The notes under the pieces were generated by a model, which was given only the letters and a program-made list of their open reading frames with translations, had not been told where the DNA came from and did not search any database. A stretch of DNA of 47,226 bases from Anaerolineales bacterium (GTDB taxonomy: Bacteria > Chloroflexota > Anaerolineae > Anaerolineales > Villigracilaceae): contig JAEURI010000103.1 of NCBI GenBank assembly GCA_016789225.1, positions 1 through 47,226 of the forward strand, read 5' to 3'. Position numbers and translations under genes: made by a program. Positions 34,806-43,782 of this stretch are shown here, in pieces. Each line of letters opens with the position of its first letter. The stretch's first letter is position 1.

Positions 34806-37142
34806 ATGGATCAAACACGTCCCGCTACACTGAACGACACACAAACATCCAACCCTCCGCCAAGGTCGAGCATCGGTCTAAAGCTTCCCTTGATCGTGAT
34901 CGGCTTGATGTTGTTTGCGTTCTTTATTTATGCATTTATCAGTATCCGCATCAGCCAGGGAGCATTGGTGAACAACCTCTCCAAAGATCTTCAAGCTCAA
35001 ACTGCAAATACAACCGCGCTTATTCGAACCAGGTTAACCGAAGCCCGAACGATCACTATAAATCTGGCTACAGCTGTCGAATCAGGAAGATATGGAGAAA
35101 GGGAATTAACCAGGATCATCCAAAACACAGTGATCCGAAATGATCAAATCTTTGGCGCCACAATCGGGTATGAACCCAATCAATTCAAGGTAAATACTTA
35201 TTACTGGTCACCATACTACAACCGAACGCCCGAAAATAGCCTCACATTTACCCAGCTTGGCGATTTCGATTACTTCAACCAGGAGTGGTACTTCCTCCCG
35301 AAACGAACACTTACCCCTACTCTTTCCCCTCCCTACCGGAATCGGAACAGAGGCAACATCTGGATGGTAACCTGGGGAGTCCCATTTTTTGACCAAAATG
35401 GAAATTTCAAGGGAGTTGCTGCCACCGATGTTGACTTTACCAATATCCAGGAAACCTTCCAAAATCTTGTGCTTGGCAATAGAGGGTATGCATTCCTGAT
35501 CAATTCAGACGGCACAATTCTCGGAATCGGGGAAGGCGGAGGAGATTTCACCCCAATGGTCGATTCCATGTTCGCTGCAGCCAATTCAAGAGTCACGATC
35601 AACTGGCTGGAGTTGACATCCAGCATGACAGCCGAAGAGACTGGTTTTATGCAGGCAACCGATGTCAATGGCGCCCCCATGTATATCGCCTTTGCACCAG
35701 TAGGTCTTGATACCGGCTGGTCACTTGCGCTCGCGTATCCCAGGGAAGAAATTCAGCAACAAACTTCGCGGTTACAGGGGTCACTGTTGGCGGCCAGTTT
35801 GCTGCTTTCCATCCTGTTCGGCGTCATCATCTACTTTTTTACAGGCTCAATTACCACTCCCCTGCGCCAGTTGACACAGGCAGCAAACAAAATCTCAGCC
35901 GAAGACCCTGAAAATATCAAAGACCAGCTCGGCAATCCCATTCAGATCCAAACTCAGGATGAACTCGAAGACCTGGCCGGCGCCTTCAATAAAATGGCCA
36001 TCAACTTAAAATCCTCCCTGGAAGGGCTTGAGGAAAAAGTTGCAGAACGTACCTGGGAACTTGAAAATTCCCGCATTCAAAGCGAACGCCGGGCAGCCGA
36101 ACTTCAATCCATCAGTGAAATTTCAAAGGTGATCACCGCCGAACAAAAATTAGACGTCCTTTTACCGTTGATCACCCGCCTTGTAAGCGACCGCTTTGAC
36201 TTTTATCATGTGGGCATCTTCCTCCTGGATGAATCGAAAAAATTTGCCGCCTTGCAAGCTGCCAACAGCGAAGGCGGGAAGGTTATGCTTGCCCAGGGAC
36301 ATAAACTCGAAGTCGGCGAGAGCGGGATCGTGGGCTATGTGGCAAACACCAAAACCCCGCGCATCGCCCTCGACGTTGGAGTTGATTCGGTTTTCTTCAA
36401 CAATCCCCACCTCCCGGAAACACGCTCTGAAATGGCGCTTCCACTGGTCGTTCGCAACAGCATCCTCGGCGTTATGGATCTGCAAAGCAAAAAACCTGGC
36501 GCATTTACAGAGACAGAGCTCAACACCATGAGCATTCTGGCAGACCAGATCGCAATCTCCATTGAAAACGCGCGCTTCTTCGAGCAGACCCAAAATGCCC
36601 TGACCGAACTGGAAAGTTTATATCGCCGAAATATTCAGGAAGGCTGGTTGGCCTTCAGCCGGGAAGAGTCCTCCGCTGGTTATCACCAGAGTGCGGTCGG
36701 CGGCAAGAGACTGTCCACCCCTATAAACTCAGAGGAAATCCGCCAGGCCATGAACCGTGGAGAGCTTCTGGTATTCCATGCAGATGGAAAGACCCAGGAA
36801 GCCTCATTGGTCGTTCCCATCAAACTGCGTGGGCAGGTCATCGGCGTGATGCATATAAAGGCTCCCACCAAAGACCGTCAGTGGACGAGCAGTGAAATAA
36901 ACCTGACGGAGACCATCTCTGAGCGCCTCTCTCTGGCGTTGGAAAACGCCCGCCTGATTCAGGAATCGCAACGCCAGGTGATCAAAGAACAAACCATCAG
37001 TGAGATCACCGGCCGGATCGGCTCCTCAATCAACCTCGAAAATGTCCTCCTCAATGCCGTGGAAGAGTTGGGTCACACCATCCCTGGTTCGGAAGTAGTC
37101 ATTAAACTCAAAAAGGATAATCCGAATGGCAACGAAGGATAA
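34806..37142 (+). CDS. Double-Cache, HAMP and GAF receptor, no output domain
   Basis: The 778-residue protein is a paralogue of the gene at 25994. It has a first membrane helix (about 27-50), a dCache_1-type sensor with YYNRTPE, DYFNQEWYFLP and GNIWMVTWGVPFF, a second helix (about 330-350) and HAMP. The GAF domain contains FDFYHVGIFLLDE and NNPHLPETRSEMALPL. In the pocket signature the Arg of R.WY is replaced by Gln (NQEWY), unlike its paralogue, which suggests a different ligand. A GAF-like half and the EQTISEITGRI module end it. It overlaps the next gene by 17 nt. Confidence 0.9.
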   Translation: MDQTRPATLNDTQTSNPPPRSSIGLKLPLIVIGLMLFAFFIYAFISIRISQGALVNNLSKDLQAQTANTTALIRTRLTEARTITINLATAVESGRYGERELTRIIQNTVIRNDQIFGATIGYEPNQFKVNTYYWSPYYNRTPENSLTFTQLGDFDYFNQEWYFLPKRTLTPTLSPPYRNRNRGNIWMVTWGVPFFDQNGNFKGVAATDVDFTNIQETFQNLVLGNRGYAFLINSDGTILGIGEGGGDFTPMVDSMFAAANSRVTINWLELTSSMTAEETGFMQATDVNGAPMYIAFAPVGLDTGWSLALAYPREEIQQQTSRLQGSLLAASLLLSILFGVIIYFFTGSITTPLRQLTQAANKISAEDPENIKDQLGNPIQIQTQDELEDLAGAFNKMAINLKSSLEGLEEKVAERTWELENSRIQSERRAAELQSISEISKVITAEQKLDVLLPLITRLVSDRFDFYHVGIFLLDESKKFAALQAANSEGGKVMLAQGHKLEVGESGIVGYVANTKTPRIALDVGVDSVFFNNPHLPETRSEMALPLVVRNSILGVMDLQSKKPGAFTETELNTMSILADQIAISIENARFFEQTQNALTELESLYRRNIQEGWLAFSREESSAGYHQSAVGGKRLSTPINSEEIRQAMNRGELLVFHADGKTQEASLVVPIKLRGQVIGVMHIKAPTKDRQWTSSEINLTETISERLSLALENARLIQESQRQVIKEQTISEITGRIGSSINLENVLLNAVEELGHTIPGSEVVIKLKKDNPNGNEG

Positions 37143-39609
37143 CGTTTCTTCCTTACAACCCAGCCCGGAGAATTCGGCCCCCAGCCGTTTTAACCTGCGC
37201 GGCAAACTGACCATTGCGAACATGGGGATCACCTTCCTGGTCGTGCTTGGCATGGGCCTGTATATTTATTTCCGTATTCAGGATGGCAGTACACAATTAA
37301 TATCCCGCCTCGAAGAAAACATCCGCATCCGAGCGCAGCAGGAATTGCTCAACACTGGCCGTGAACAATCCATCCTATTGGATAGTTTCTTTGAAACTAT
37401 GAGCCGGAATACCTCCATTGTTGGATCATCGATAACGAATCTGTTGGAGGACACGGTCGAATTGCAAGACAGCCCATATTGGAATCCAACGATCTCCCTG
37501 CGACGGTTATCCTCGGGCAGCTGGGACAATTTAAACGCGGAACCCTCTTCCATATTCCTCCCAGCGGAAGTAGAGCTTTCAGCCTCGTTACTAACCAAGC
37601 TCAAGGTTCTTAAACATACTGACCTCATCATTCCATCTATTTTGAAAGACAATCCCGACATTGTTGCCATTTACTTCGGCGGCATTTCAAAAGAAACCAT
37701 CTACTATCCCAACATTGACCTGGCAAATATCGTACCGGCCGATTTTGATGTGACCGGGCGTGTTTGGTACGTGGATGCAACTCTGGATAATAACCCCGAC
37801 AAAAAAGTTGTCTGGTCGGCACCCTACCAGGATGCAGCCTTGAATGGATTGGTGATCACCACCAGTATCCCGGTTATCGATGCGCGCAGCCAATTCCAGG
37901 GTGTGGCAGCCATGGATATCCAGCTAAATCGTATTACAGACCTCGTTGGCGAGATAAAAATTGGTGACACGGGTTATGCCTTTCTCGTGGATAACAACAA
38001 CCGCCTGTTCTCGCTTCCTGAAAAAGGCTATACTGATTTTAATATCACCGACGAAAATGCGCGATTAGGCGAGATCATGGACCCGTCTGCCTTGACGGCC
38101 GCTTCGCCCGAGTTTTTCGAGATATTGGATGCGGTCTCACAATCGCCGGGGGGAGTATTTTCTATTGAACTCAATGGCCAGGAACGCTTCATTGCTTACC
38201 AGGTCATTCCACAGGTGCAATACAAACTTGTGCTCATCGTCCCCTCACAGGAATTGCTGGCCGATGCTGCACTCATTGAAGAAGAGATCCAACGAGAAAC
38301 CAGGACGACGGTTTACTTTAGTTTGATCATTATTATCGTGGTGTTTGTCCTGGCGGCATCGACATCACTTGCGATCAGCAACAGACTTACAGCGCCGCTC
38401 CAAAACTTGAACGAAGTGGCCCAGGAGATTATTAAGGGAAACTACGAGGCCCGCTCAAATGTCAGATCACAGGACGAGCTTGAAACCCTGAGTGATACCC
38501 TGAACACAATGACCGATACGGTCAAAAATCTGGTCTCATCACTGGAGCAACGGGTTGAGGAACGTACGGCCGCCCTTCAAGTGGAATTACAACATGGTGA
38601 AAAACGCACAAAACAATACGAGGCCGTCACAAAGGTCGCCCAGGCCATCAATGCCCGCCAAAACCTTCAGGAGCTTCTCCCGCAGATCACCGAAGTGATC
38701 AGCCAGCAATTTGGGTTTTATCATGTTGGCATCTTCCTGAACGATGCCAGCAACCAGTACGCAGTGTTGGGTGCGGCAAACAGTGAAGGCGGAAAACGCA
38801 TGCTCCAGCGTGGCCATCAATTAAAGATCGGCGCGCAGGGTATCGTCGGATATGTGACCAGCACAGGAAAGCCCCGCATCGCTCGCAACGTCGGAGAGGA
38901 TTCTGCATACTTCAACAACCCCGACCTTGCAGAAACGCTCTCCGAAATGGCTCTTCCATTATCCATTTCAGATACCATTATCGGCGCCCTGGATGTACAA
39001 AGCAAAAATGCCAACGCCTTCACCGATGAAGATGTTGAAGTTCTCACCATTCTGGCAGACTTAGTGAGTATCGCCATCCAGAATGCCCGTCTTTACGACC
39101 AAATGCAGCGCTCTCTCATGGAAGCAGAGTCTGTCACCCGGCAGTATTTTCGCGACAACTGGTCGCGCCTCTCCGAAGAACAAAGGATCTCAGGATACCG
39201 ATATACTTCCAGCGGCTCGATCCCGATCTTCCTGGCAACCGATGGTGAGAATTCCGCTGACTTGGAAAACCGCAGGACGTACACAGTACCGATCGTCATC
39301 CGCGGACAGGCCGTTGGTGAACTTTCTGTCATCGTCCCCAAGCAGGAACCCATAAAAGGCGATCAGTTGGACCTGGTACGTGCCGTCGCAGAACGCGTAG
39401 GCGTCTTTGCTGAAAACGCCAGATTGTTCGACCAGACGGCAAGGCGCGCCGAACGGGAACGCCTGGTTTCCGATATTACCAATAAGATTCGCGGGACGAA
39501 CGACCCGAAAGAGATGGTGGAAACCGCCATCCAGGAACTGCGGCAGGCATTGAATGTTTCCCGCATCGAGATCATCCCGCAAAAAATCAGCCCGCCCGAC
39601 AAGGAATAA
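37126..39609 (+). CDS. Double-Cache, HAMP and GAF receptor with a near-complete amino-acid pocket motif, no output domain
   Basis: The 827-residue protein has membrane helices at about 33-50 and 392-415 around an extracytoplasmic double-Cache domain. Pocket residues F207, R212, W214, Y215, D217 (GRVWYVDA) and D264 (AAMDIQL) line up with the published dCache amino-acid signature Y..R.WY.D..D, with Phe for the first Tyr. HAMP follows, then a GAF domain (FGFYHVGIFLNDA, NNPDLAETLSEMALPL), a GAF-like half (VPIVIRGQAVGELSV) and the terminal ERLVSDITNKI module. It is the last receptor before the ParA gene, 4 nt away. Amino-acid binding is inferred from recalled motif positions only. Confidence 0.9.
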   Translation: MATKDNVSSLQPSPENSAPSRFNLRGKLTIANMGITFLVVLGMGLYIYFRIQDGSTQLISRLEENIRIRAQQELLNTGREQSILLDSFFETMSRNTSIVGSSITNLLEDTVELQDSPYWNPTISLRRLSSGSWDNLNAEPSSIFLPAEVELSASLLTKLKVLKHTDLIIPSILKDNPDIVAIYFGGISKETIYYPNIDLANIVPADFDVTGRVWYVDATLDNNPDKKVVWSAPYQDAALNGLVITTSIPVIDARSQFQGVAAMDIQLNRITDLVGEIKIGDTGYAFLVDNNNRLFSLPEKGYTDFNITDENARLGEIMDPSALTAASPEFFEILDAVSQSPGGVFSIELNGQERFIAYQVIPQVQYKLVLIVPSQELLADAALIEEEIQRETRTTVYFSLIIIIVVFVLAASTSLAISNRLTAPLQNLNEVAQEIIKGNYEARSNVRSQDELETLSDTLNTMTDTVKNLVSSLEQRVEERTAALQVELQHGEKRTKQYEAVTKVAQAINARQNLQELLPQITEVISQQFGFYHVGIFLNDASNQYAVLGAANSEGGKRMLQRGHQLKIGAQGIVGYVTSTGKPRIARNVGEDSAYFNNPDLAETLSEMALPLSISDTIIGALDVQSKNANAFTDEDVEVLTILADLVSIAIQNARLYDQMQRSLMEAESVTRQYFRDNWSRLSEEQRISGYRYTSSGSIPIFLATDGENSADLENRRTYTVPIVIRGQAVGELSVIVPKQEPIKGDQLDLVRAVAERVGVFAENARLFDQTARRAERERLVSDITNKIRGTNDPKEMVETAIQELRQALNVSRIEIIPQKISPPDKE

Positions 39610-39613
39610 TAGA

Positions 39614-40402
39614 ATGGTAAGAACAATAGCAGTATCCAATGAAAAAGGCGGTGTTGCAAAAACCACCACAGCCTTATCGCTTGGCGCAGCATTCGCTGAG
39701 CTTGGCAGTCGCGTCCTGCTTATCGACCTGGACGCACAGGCCAACCTCACACTTGCGCTGGGGTTTGAACCCGGAGAATCGGAAAAGACATCTAGCCATG
39801 TCATGCTGGATAACGAATCCATTCTGAGCGTCAGCCGCAAAACCGATATCGAGAATTTAGATCTGATCCCATCCAGCTCGCGCATTGAGACCTCGGAACA
39901 ATATCTTCCAGTGCGCACGAATTACACCACCATCTTACAGCGCGCCATTCGGACGACACCCGGCCTGCCTTATCACTATATTGTGATCGACTGTCCCCCC
40001 GCTCTCGGTGCCATTACCCGCAACGCGCTGGCTGCATCGGACCTGCTCTTAATACCGACCCAGGCCGAATATTTTTCGGCCTATGCGTTGCGCAATATGA
40101 TGGGACTGATCCGCCGCACTCGTGAAGCGGACAATCCAAACCTTGCCTATCGCATCCTTGTCACCATGCTAGACAGGCGCAACCGCACACATCGCAACAT
40201 TCACGAACAGCTGCGCGCCACATTTGGAAGCGGCGTGCTGAACACGGTGATCGAACTGGACACCAAGCTGCGCGAAAGCCCCATAGCTGGTCTGCCCATT
40301 ACACAATATAAAACCGCTGCGCGAGGATCCACCCAGTATCGCGTCCTTGCACAGGAGTTGATGGAATATGCCAAAGAAACCGAAAATCAACAAGCGGCTT
40401 AA
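39614..40402 (+). CDS. ParA/Soj-family ATPase
   Basis: The ATG at 39614, with AAGGA upstream, gives 262 residues; an upstream in-frame extension falls inside the last receptor gene. The deviant Walker A is KGGVAKTTT (signature lysine K11, catalytic K16). Walker A' is LLIDLDAQAN (D38, D40), and Walker B is YIVIDCPP. No N-terminal helix-turn-helix is present, so it resembles chromosomal ParA, Soj and cargo-positioning ATPases. These dimerise with ATP, bind nucleoid DNA nonspecifically and are released by a partner's basic peptide. No parB gene or parS site is visible. Its place between the receptors and the kinase, overlapping the kinase by 35 nt, suggests it positions a signalling cluster rather than DNA. 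Confidence 0.93.
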   Translation: MVRTIAVSNEKGGVAKTTTALSLGAAFAELGSRVLLIDLDAQANLTLALGFEPGESEKTSSHVMLDNESILSVSRKTDIENLDLIPSSSRIETSEQYLPVRTNYTTILQRAIRTTPGLPYHYIVIDCPPALGAITRNALAASDLLLIPTQAEYFSAYALRNMMGLIRRTREADNPNLAYRILVTMLDRRNRTHRNIHEQLRATFGSGVLNTVIELDTKLRESPIAGLPITQYKTAARGSTQYRVLAQELMEYAKETENQQAA

Positions 40403-43400
40403 CGACCTCTTCAAGGATATTCAACCTGAAGAGAAAGGCCTGGAGAAACAGACCAAGCCCAGGGTTGAGAAAGAGGCGCCTCCCTCCACGGACCCGCAGC
40501 CTGCTCCTCCCGCCCATACCGCTTCCACGCCGGTCAAGACCACTCGTCGTCAAGCGAGTAATTTTGTCCTGCCGGATACGGTTACATCACCATCGGAACG
40601 AAGTTCAGGAAATTACTTCGCGACGAATTTCCAGATCGGCGAAACCGATTGGGCAACCCTGCGGATGGCGGATGAAAATCAGGAACGCATCTTTACGAAT
40701 GACGAAAAGGAACTGATCAAACAGGTCACAGACCAGTTATCGCTGGCACTCGAAAATGCCCGCCTGTTCCAGGAAACTCAAAGGCGCGCGCAGGAACTGG
40801 CCATCGTCAATCAGGTCGTGTCTTCGGCATCCAGCTCGCTCGACCTGCAAAGCACTTTGCAAAGCGTTACCGACAATCTGGTCAATTTGCTTTCTTCCGA
40901 AAACGTGGGCATTGCGTTGATGAACAATGAAAAGACGCAACTGATCCTCACAGCGGAAACGACTATCGACTTTACACCCTCACAAGAGATCGGCCTGCCG
41001 ATTCCGATAAAGGGCAACCCACCCACTGAAGAGGTCATTCGGACTCGCAAGCCGGTTTTCATAAAGGACATAGAAACAAATCCACTTGCGGCGCCGATCA
41101 AGGAAATCCTTACAAAACGCGGCACAAAAAACCTTCTGATCCTGCCCCTGATCGCAGAGGAGGAAGTGATCGGAACCATCGGTGTCGCATTTTACGACTC
41201 CAACCGCATGGTCACACGCGATGAACTTCGTGTCCTTGAAACCATTGTCGCGCAAATCTCTTCGGCGGTTCAAAGAAACAGACTGTTCGAGCAGGTGGAG
41301 CAATCTGCGACCAACTTCCGTGCGCTCTTTTCCGCGATGGAAGATGTAGTGCTGGTCATTAACAACGAGGGGCGTTACATACAGATCGCGCCTACCAATC
41401 CCTCCCTGTTGGTGCGCACACCTGAAGACCTGCTTGGCAAAACTTTTCATGATGTCCTACCGCCAGAAACTGCCGATCTGTTTCTTGGCAAGGTAACCGA
41501 GGCGCTCTCCAGCGACCAGAAAGTTCAGTTTGAATACGAACTTGTGTTGAGCGGAAATCCTTTCTGGTTCCTGGCTACGCTCTCCAAACTGGATGCGGAA
41601 AGTGTCTTCTGGGTGGCAAGAGATATTACCGAACGCAAACATTCCGAAGAAGCCATTCGCCGCCGTAACGAATATCTGGCGGTTTCTGCCGAGATCGGAA
41701 GGCTGGTCACCTCCACCCTTGACCCGAATACCATCTTTGCCCGTACCGCCAACCTGATTCTCGATCGATTCGGGTTCTATCATGCGGCGATCTTCGTGAT
41801 GGAGGAAACCGGCTTCAATGCCGTCCTCAAAGAGGCCACTGGTGAAGCCGGTGCGGTGATGAAGAATAATCAACACACTTTGGCTCTCAATGATAAATCC
41901 ATCGTAAGCCAGGTGGCTTCCACGGGCATGGCAGTGGTGGTTAACAACGTTGAAGAAGATTCCATCTTCAAGCCCAATCCCCTGCTGCCTGAAACACGCT
42001 CCGAGGCAGCCATTCCACTGCGCATTGGTTCACGCACCATCGGCGTGATCGACATTCAAGGCCGTGAGATCAATGCCTTCAACGAGGATGAAATATCGGT
42101 CCTGCAAACCCTGGCAGACCAGGTGGCAGTCGCCATTGACAACGCACGTTCCTTCGAGCTTTCGCAGGAGGCTGTGCGCGAAATGCGCGAGGTTGACCGC
42201 CTCAAAAGCCAGTTCCTGGCGAACATGAGCCATGAATTGCGTACACCGCTCAACTCCATCATCGGTTTCTCGCGCGTGATCCTCAAGGGCATCGACGGTC
42301 CCGTGACCGAGCTCATGCAGCAGGATCTGACCGCCATCTATAATTCCGGTCAGCACCTGCTGGGCCTCATCAACGACATCCTCGACCTTGCCAAGATCGA
42401 GGCCGGAAAGATGGAGCTGGCCTATGACGAGGTCAATATCTCAGACCTGGTCAACAGTGTATTCTCCACCATGAGCGGTTTAATCAAGGATAAGCCGATC
42501 CATATGCGACACTCCATCGAGCCGAACCTGCCCACGGTTAAGGCTGATGCGATCCGCATCCGACAAGTAATGATCAATCTGCTTTCGAATGCAGCCAAAT
42601 TTACCGAGGAAGGCGAGATCGTCGTAAACGTCAAAACCTACAAAGGCGTCGATGGAAGAAATCAGGTCAAGATCAGCGTCACAGATACAGGGCCGGGCAT
42701 TTCAGAAAAAGACCAGGAAAAGTTATTCCAACCCTTCTCGCAGGTGGACGCCTCCCCCACACGCAAGACCGGCGGTACAGGCCTGGGCCTTTCCATCTGC
42801 CAGCAGTTGATCAACATGCACGGCGGAACGATCTGGGTCGAAAGCGAAGTCGGCAAGGGCAGCACCTTCCACTTCACCCTGCCTTTCTATCGCCACGAGA
42901 TCGAGGCCGACTCGAACGGTGATAAAACCATCCTTACCATCGATGATGACTCACAGGTGATCGGCCTGTACGAGCGCTATCTTCAGCCTCAGGGATACCA
43001 TATCATTCCGTTGACAAATCCGGCCCTTGCTGTGGAGCGTGCCAAGGAGTTAAAACCATTTGCAATCACCCTGGATATCATGATGCCAGGCGTTGACGGC
43101 TGGACCGTGCTGGACTCTCTTAAGGCCGACCCGGAAACACGAAATATTCCTGTTATCATTTGCAGCATCATCGAAGATGTGGAAAAGGGATTCAATCTCG
43201 GCGCTTCAGACTACCTTGTCAAACCCATTTTGGAGGAGGACCTGGTAAACTCATTGGACCGCCTCAATGCAGACGGCTCGATCCGGGAAGTGCTGGTGAT
43301 CGATGACAATCCCAATGATCTACGCCTGATCGGAAAAATGTTGAACGACGATGGGCGTTACCGGGCCATCCTTGCAGAAGGCGGACGAAACGGCTGGAAC

Positions 43401-43670
43401 ATTATTTCCTCGGGTAATCCACCACATGCCATCGTATTGGATCTTTTCATGGCTGATATGGATGGTTTCCAGATCCTGGAACAACTTCAGGCCGATAAAA
43501 AACTGCGTGACATTCCAACCATTGTCATCAGCGGCATGGACGTCACACCGGATCAAAAGAATCGCCTCAAGGAATTCGGCCAGAGACTTTTGACCAAAGG
43601 CGCATTCAGTGAAAGTGAACTATTAACATCCTTGCAAAGGTCATTGGATCGGATGCAGGCAAAGAAATAG
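40368..43670 (+). CDS. Hybrid histidine kinase: GAF-PAS-GAF-HisKA-HATPase-REC-REC
   Basis: This 1100-residue soluble protein is the only kinase in the cluster. Residues 1-75 are a disordered tail, basic at the start (K3, K4, K6, K9, R10) and then Pro/Thr-rich. Residues about 80-140 look like the last strand and helix of a GAF domain. A GAF (about 145-310), a PAS (about 315-425, ending WVARDITERK) and a second GAF (about 430-600, with NPLLPETRSE) follow. HisKA has H622 in MSHELRTPLN, and HATPase shows NLLSNAAKF, DTGPGIS and GGTGLGLS. Two receivers have acceptors D903 (ITLDIMMPG) and D1025 (IVLDLFMADMDG). There are no membrane helices, so input must come by protein contact, plausibly from the GAF receptors. 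It overlaps parA by 35 nt. Confidence 0.94.
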   Translation: MPKKPKINKRLNDLFKDIQPEEKGLEKQTKPRVEKEAPPSTDPQPAPPAHTASTPVKTTRRQASNFVLPDTVTSPSERSSGNYFATNFQIGETDWATLRMADENQERIFTNDEKELIKQVTDQLSLALENARLFQETQRRAQELAIVNQVVSSASSSLDLQSTLQSVTDNLVNLLSSENVGIALMNNEKTQLILTAETTIDFTPSQEIGLPIPIKGNPPTEEVIRTRKPVFIKDIETNPLAAPIKEILTKRGTKNLLILPLIAEEEVIGTIGVAFYDSNRMVTRDELRVLETIVAQISSAVQRNRLFEQVEQSATNFRALFSAMEDVVLVINNEGRYIQIAPTNPSLLVRTPEDLLGKTFHDVLPPETADLFLGKVTEALSSDQKVQFEYELVLSGNPFWFLATLSKLDAESVFWVARDITERKHSEEAIRRRNEYLAVSAEIGRLVTSTLDPNTIFARTANLILDRFGFYHAAIFVMEETGFNAVLKEATGEAGAVMKNNQHTLALNDKSIVSQVASTGMAVVVNNVEEDSIFKPNPLLPETRSEAAIPLRIGSRTIGVIDIQGREINAFNEDEISVLQTLADQVAVAIDNARSFELSQEAVREMREVDRLKSQFLANMSHELRTPLNSIIGFSRVILKGIDGPVTELMQQDLTAIYNSGQHLLGLINDILDLAKIEAGKMELAYDEVNISDLVNSVFSTMSGLIKDKPIHMRHSIEPNLPTVKADAIRIRQVMINLLSNAAKFTEEGEIVVNVKTYKGVDGRNQVKISVTDTGPGISEKDQEKLFQPFSQVDASPTRKTGGTGLGLSICQQLINMHGGTIWVESEVGKGSTFHFTLPFYRHEIEADSNGDKTILTIDDDSQVIGLYERYLQPQGYHIIPLTNPALAVERAKELKPFAITLDIMMPGVDGWTVLDSLKADPETRNIPVIICSIIEDVEKGFNLGASDYLVKPILEEDLVNSLDRLNADGSIREVLVIDDNPNDLRLIGKMLNDDGRYRAILAEGGRNGWNIISSGNPPHAIVLDLFMADMDGFQILEQLQADKKLRDIPTIVISGMDVTPDQKNRLKEFGQRLLTKGAFSESELLTSLQRSLDRMQAKK

Positions 43671-43711
43671 CCATACTTCAGGGTTCATTTACAGCAAGGT
43701 TTACGCTGCAC

Positions 43712-43744
43712 ATTGTCCCGCAAGATGGAATCTTGCGGGACAAT
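43712..43744. repeat. Perfect 15-bp inverted repeat between the kinase and threonine synthase genes
   Basis: ATTGTCCCGCAAGAT and its exact reverse complement flank a 3-nt GGA loop. No T-run follows, so it is not a standard intrinsic terminator. It could end the signalling transcript, act as an operator just upstream of the threonine synthase promoter, or be a dispersed palindrome. Confidence 0.75.
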
Positions 43745-43749
43745 CCTTG

Positions 43750-43758
43750 TGGTATAGT
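43750..43758 (+). promoter_or_regulatory. Extended -10 element before the threonine synthase-receiver gene
   Basis: TGG-TATAGT fits an extended -10 promoter. No clear -35 box is visible; its place is occupied by the right arm of the palindrome. Transcription would begin near 43765, just ahead of AGGAG at 43767-43771. Confidence 0.4.
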
Positions 43759-43782
43759 ACGAGTATAGGAGTTTTTTACACA

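Noticed and set aside
39614..40402. Chromosome or plasmid partition locus
   Set aside because: No parB gene and no parS-like palindromes lie next to the ParA gene; the neighbours are all signalling genes.
13992..43670. A chemotaxis operon
   Set aside because: No CheA P1 or CheW domains, no methyl-accepting helices and no CheR/CheB are present; similarity is limited to receptor-like inputs and CheY-like receivers.
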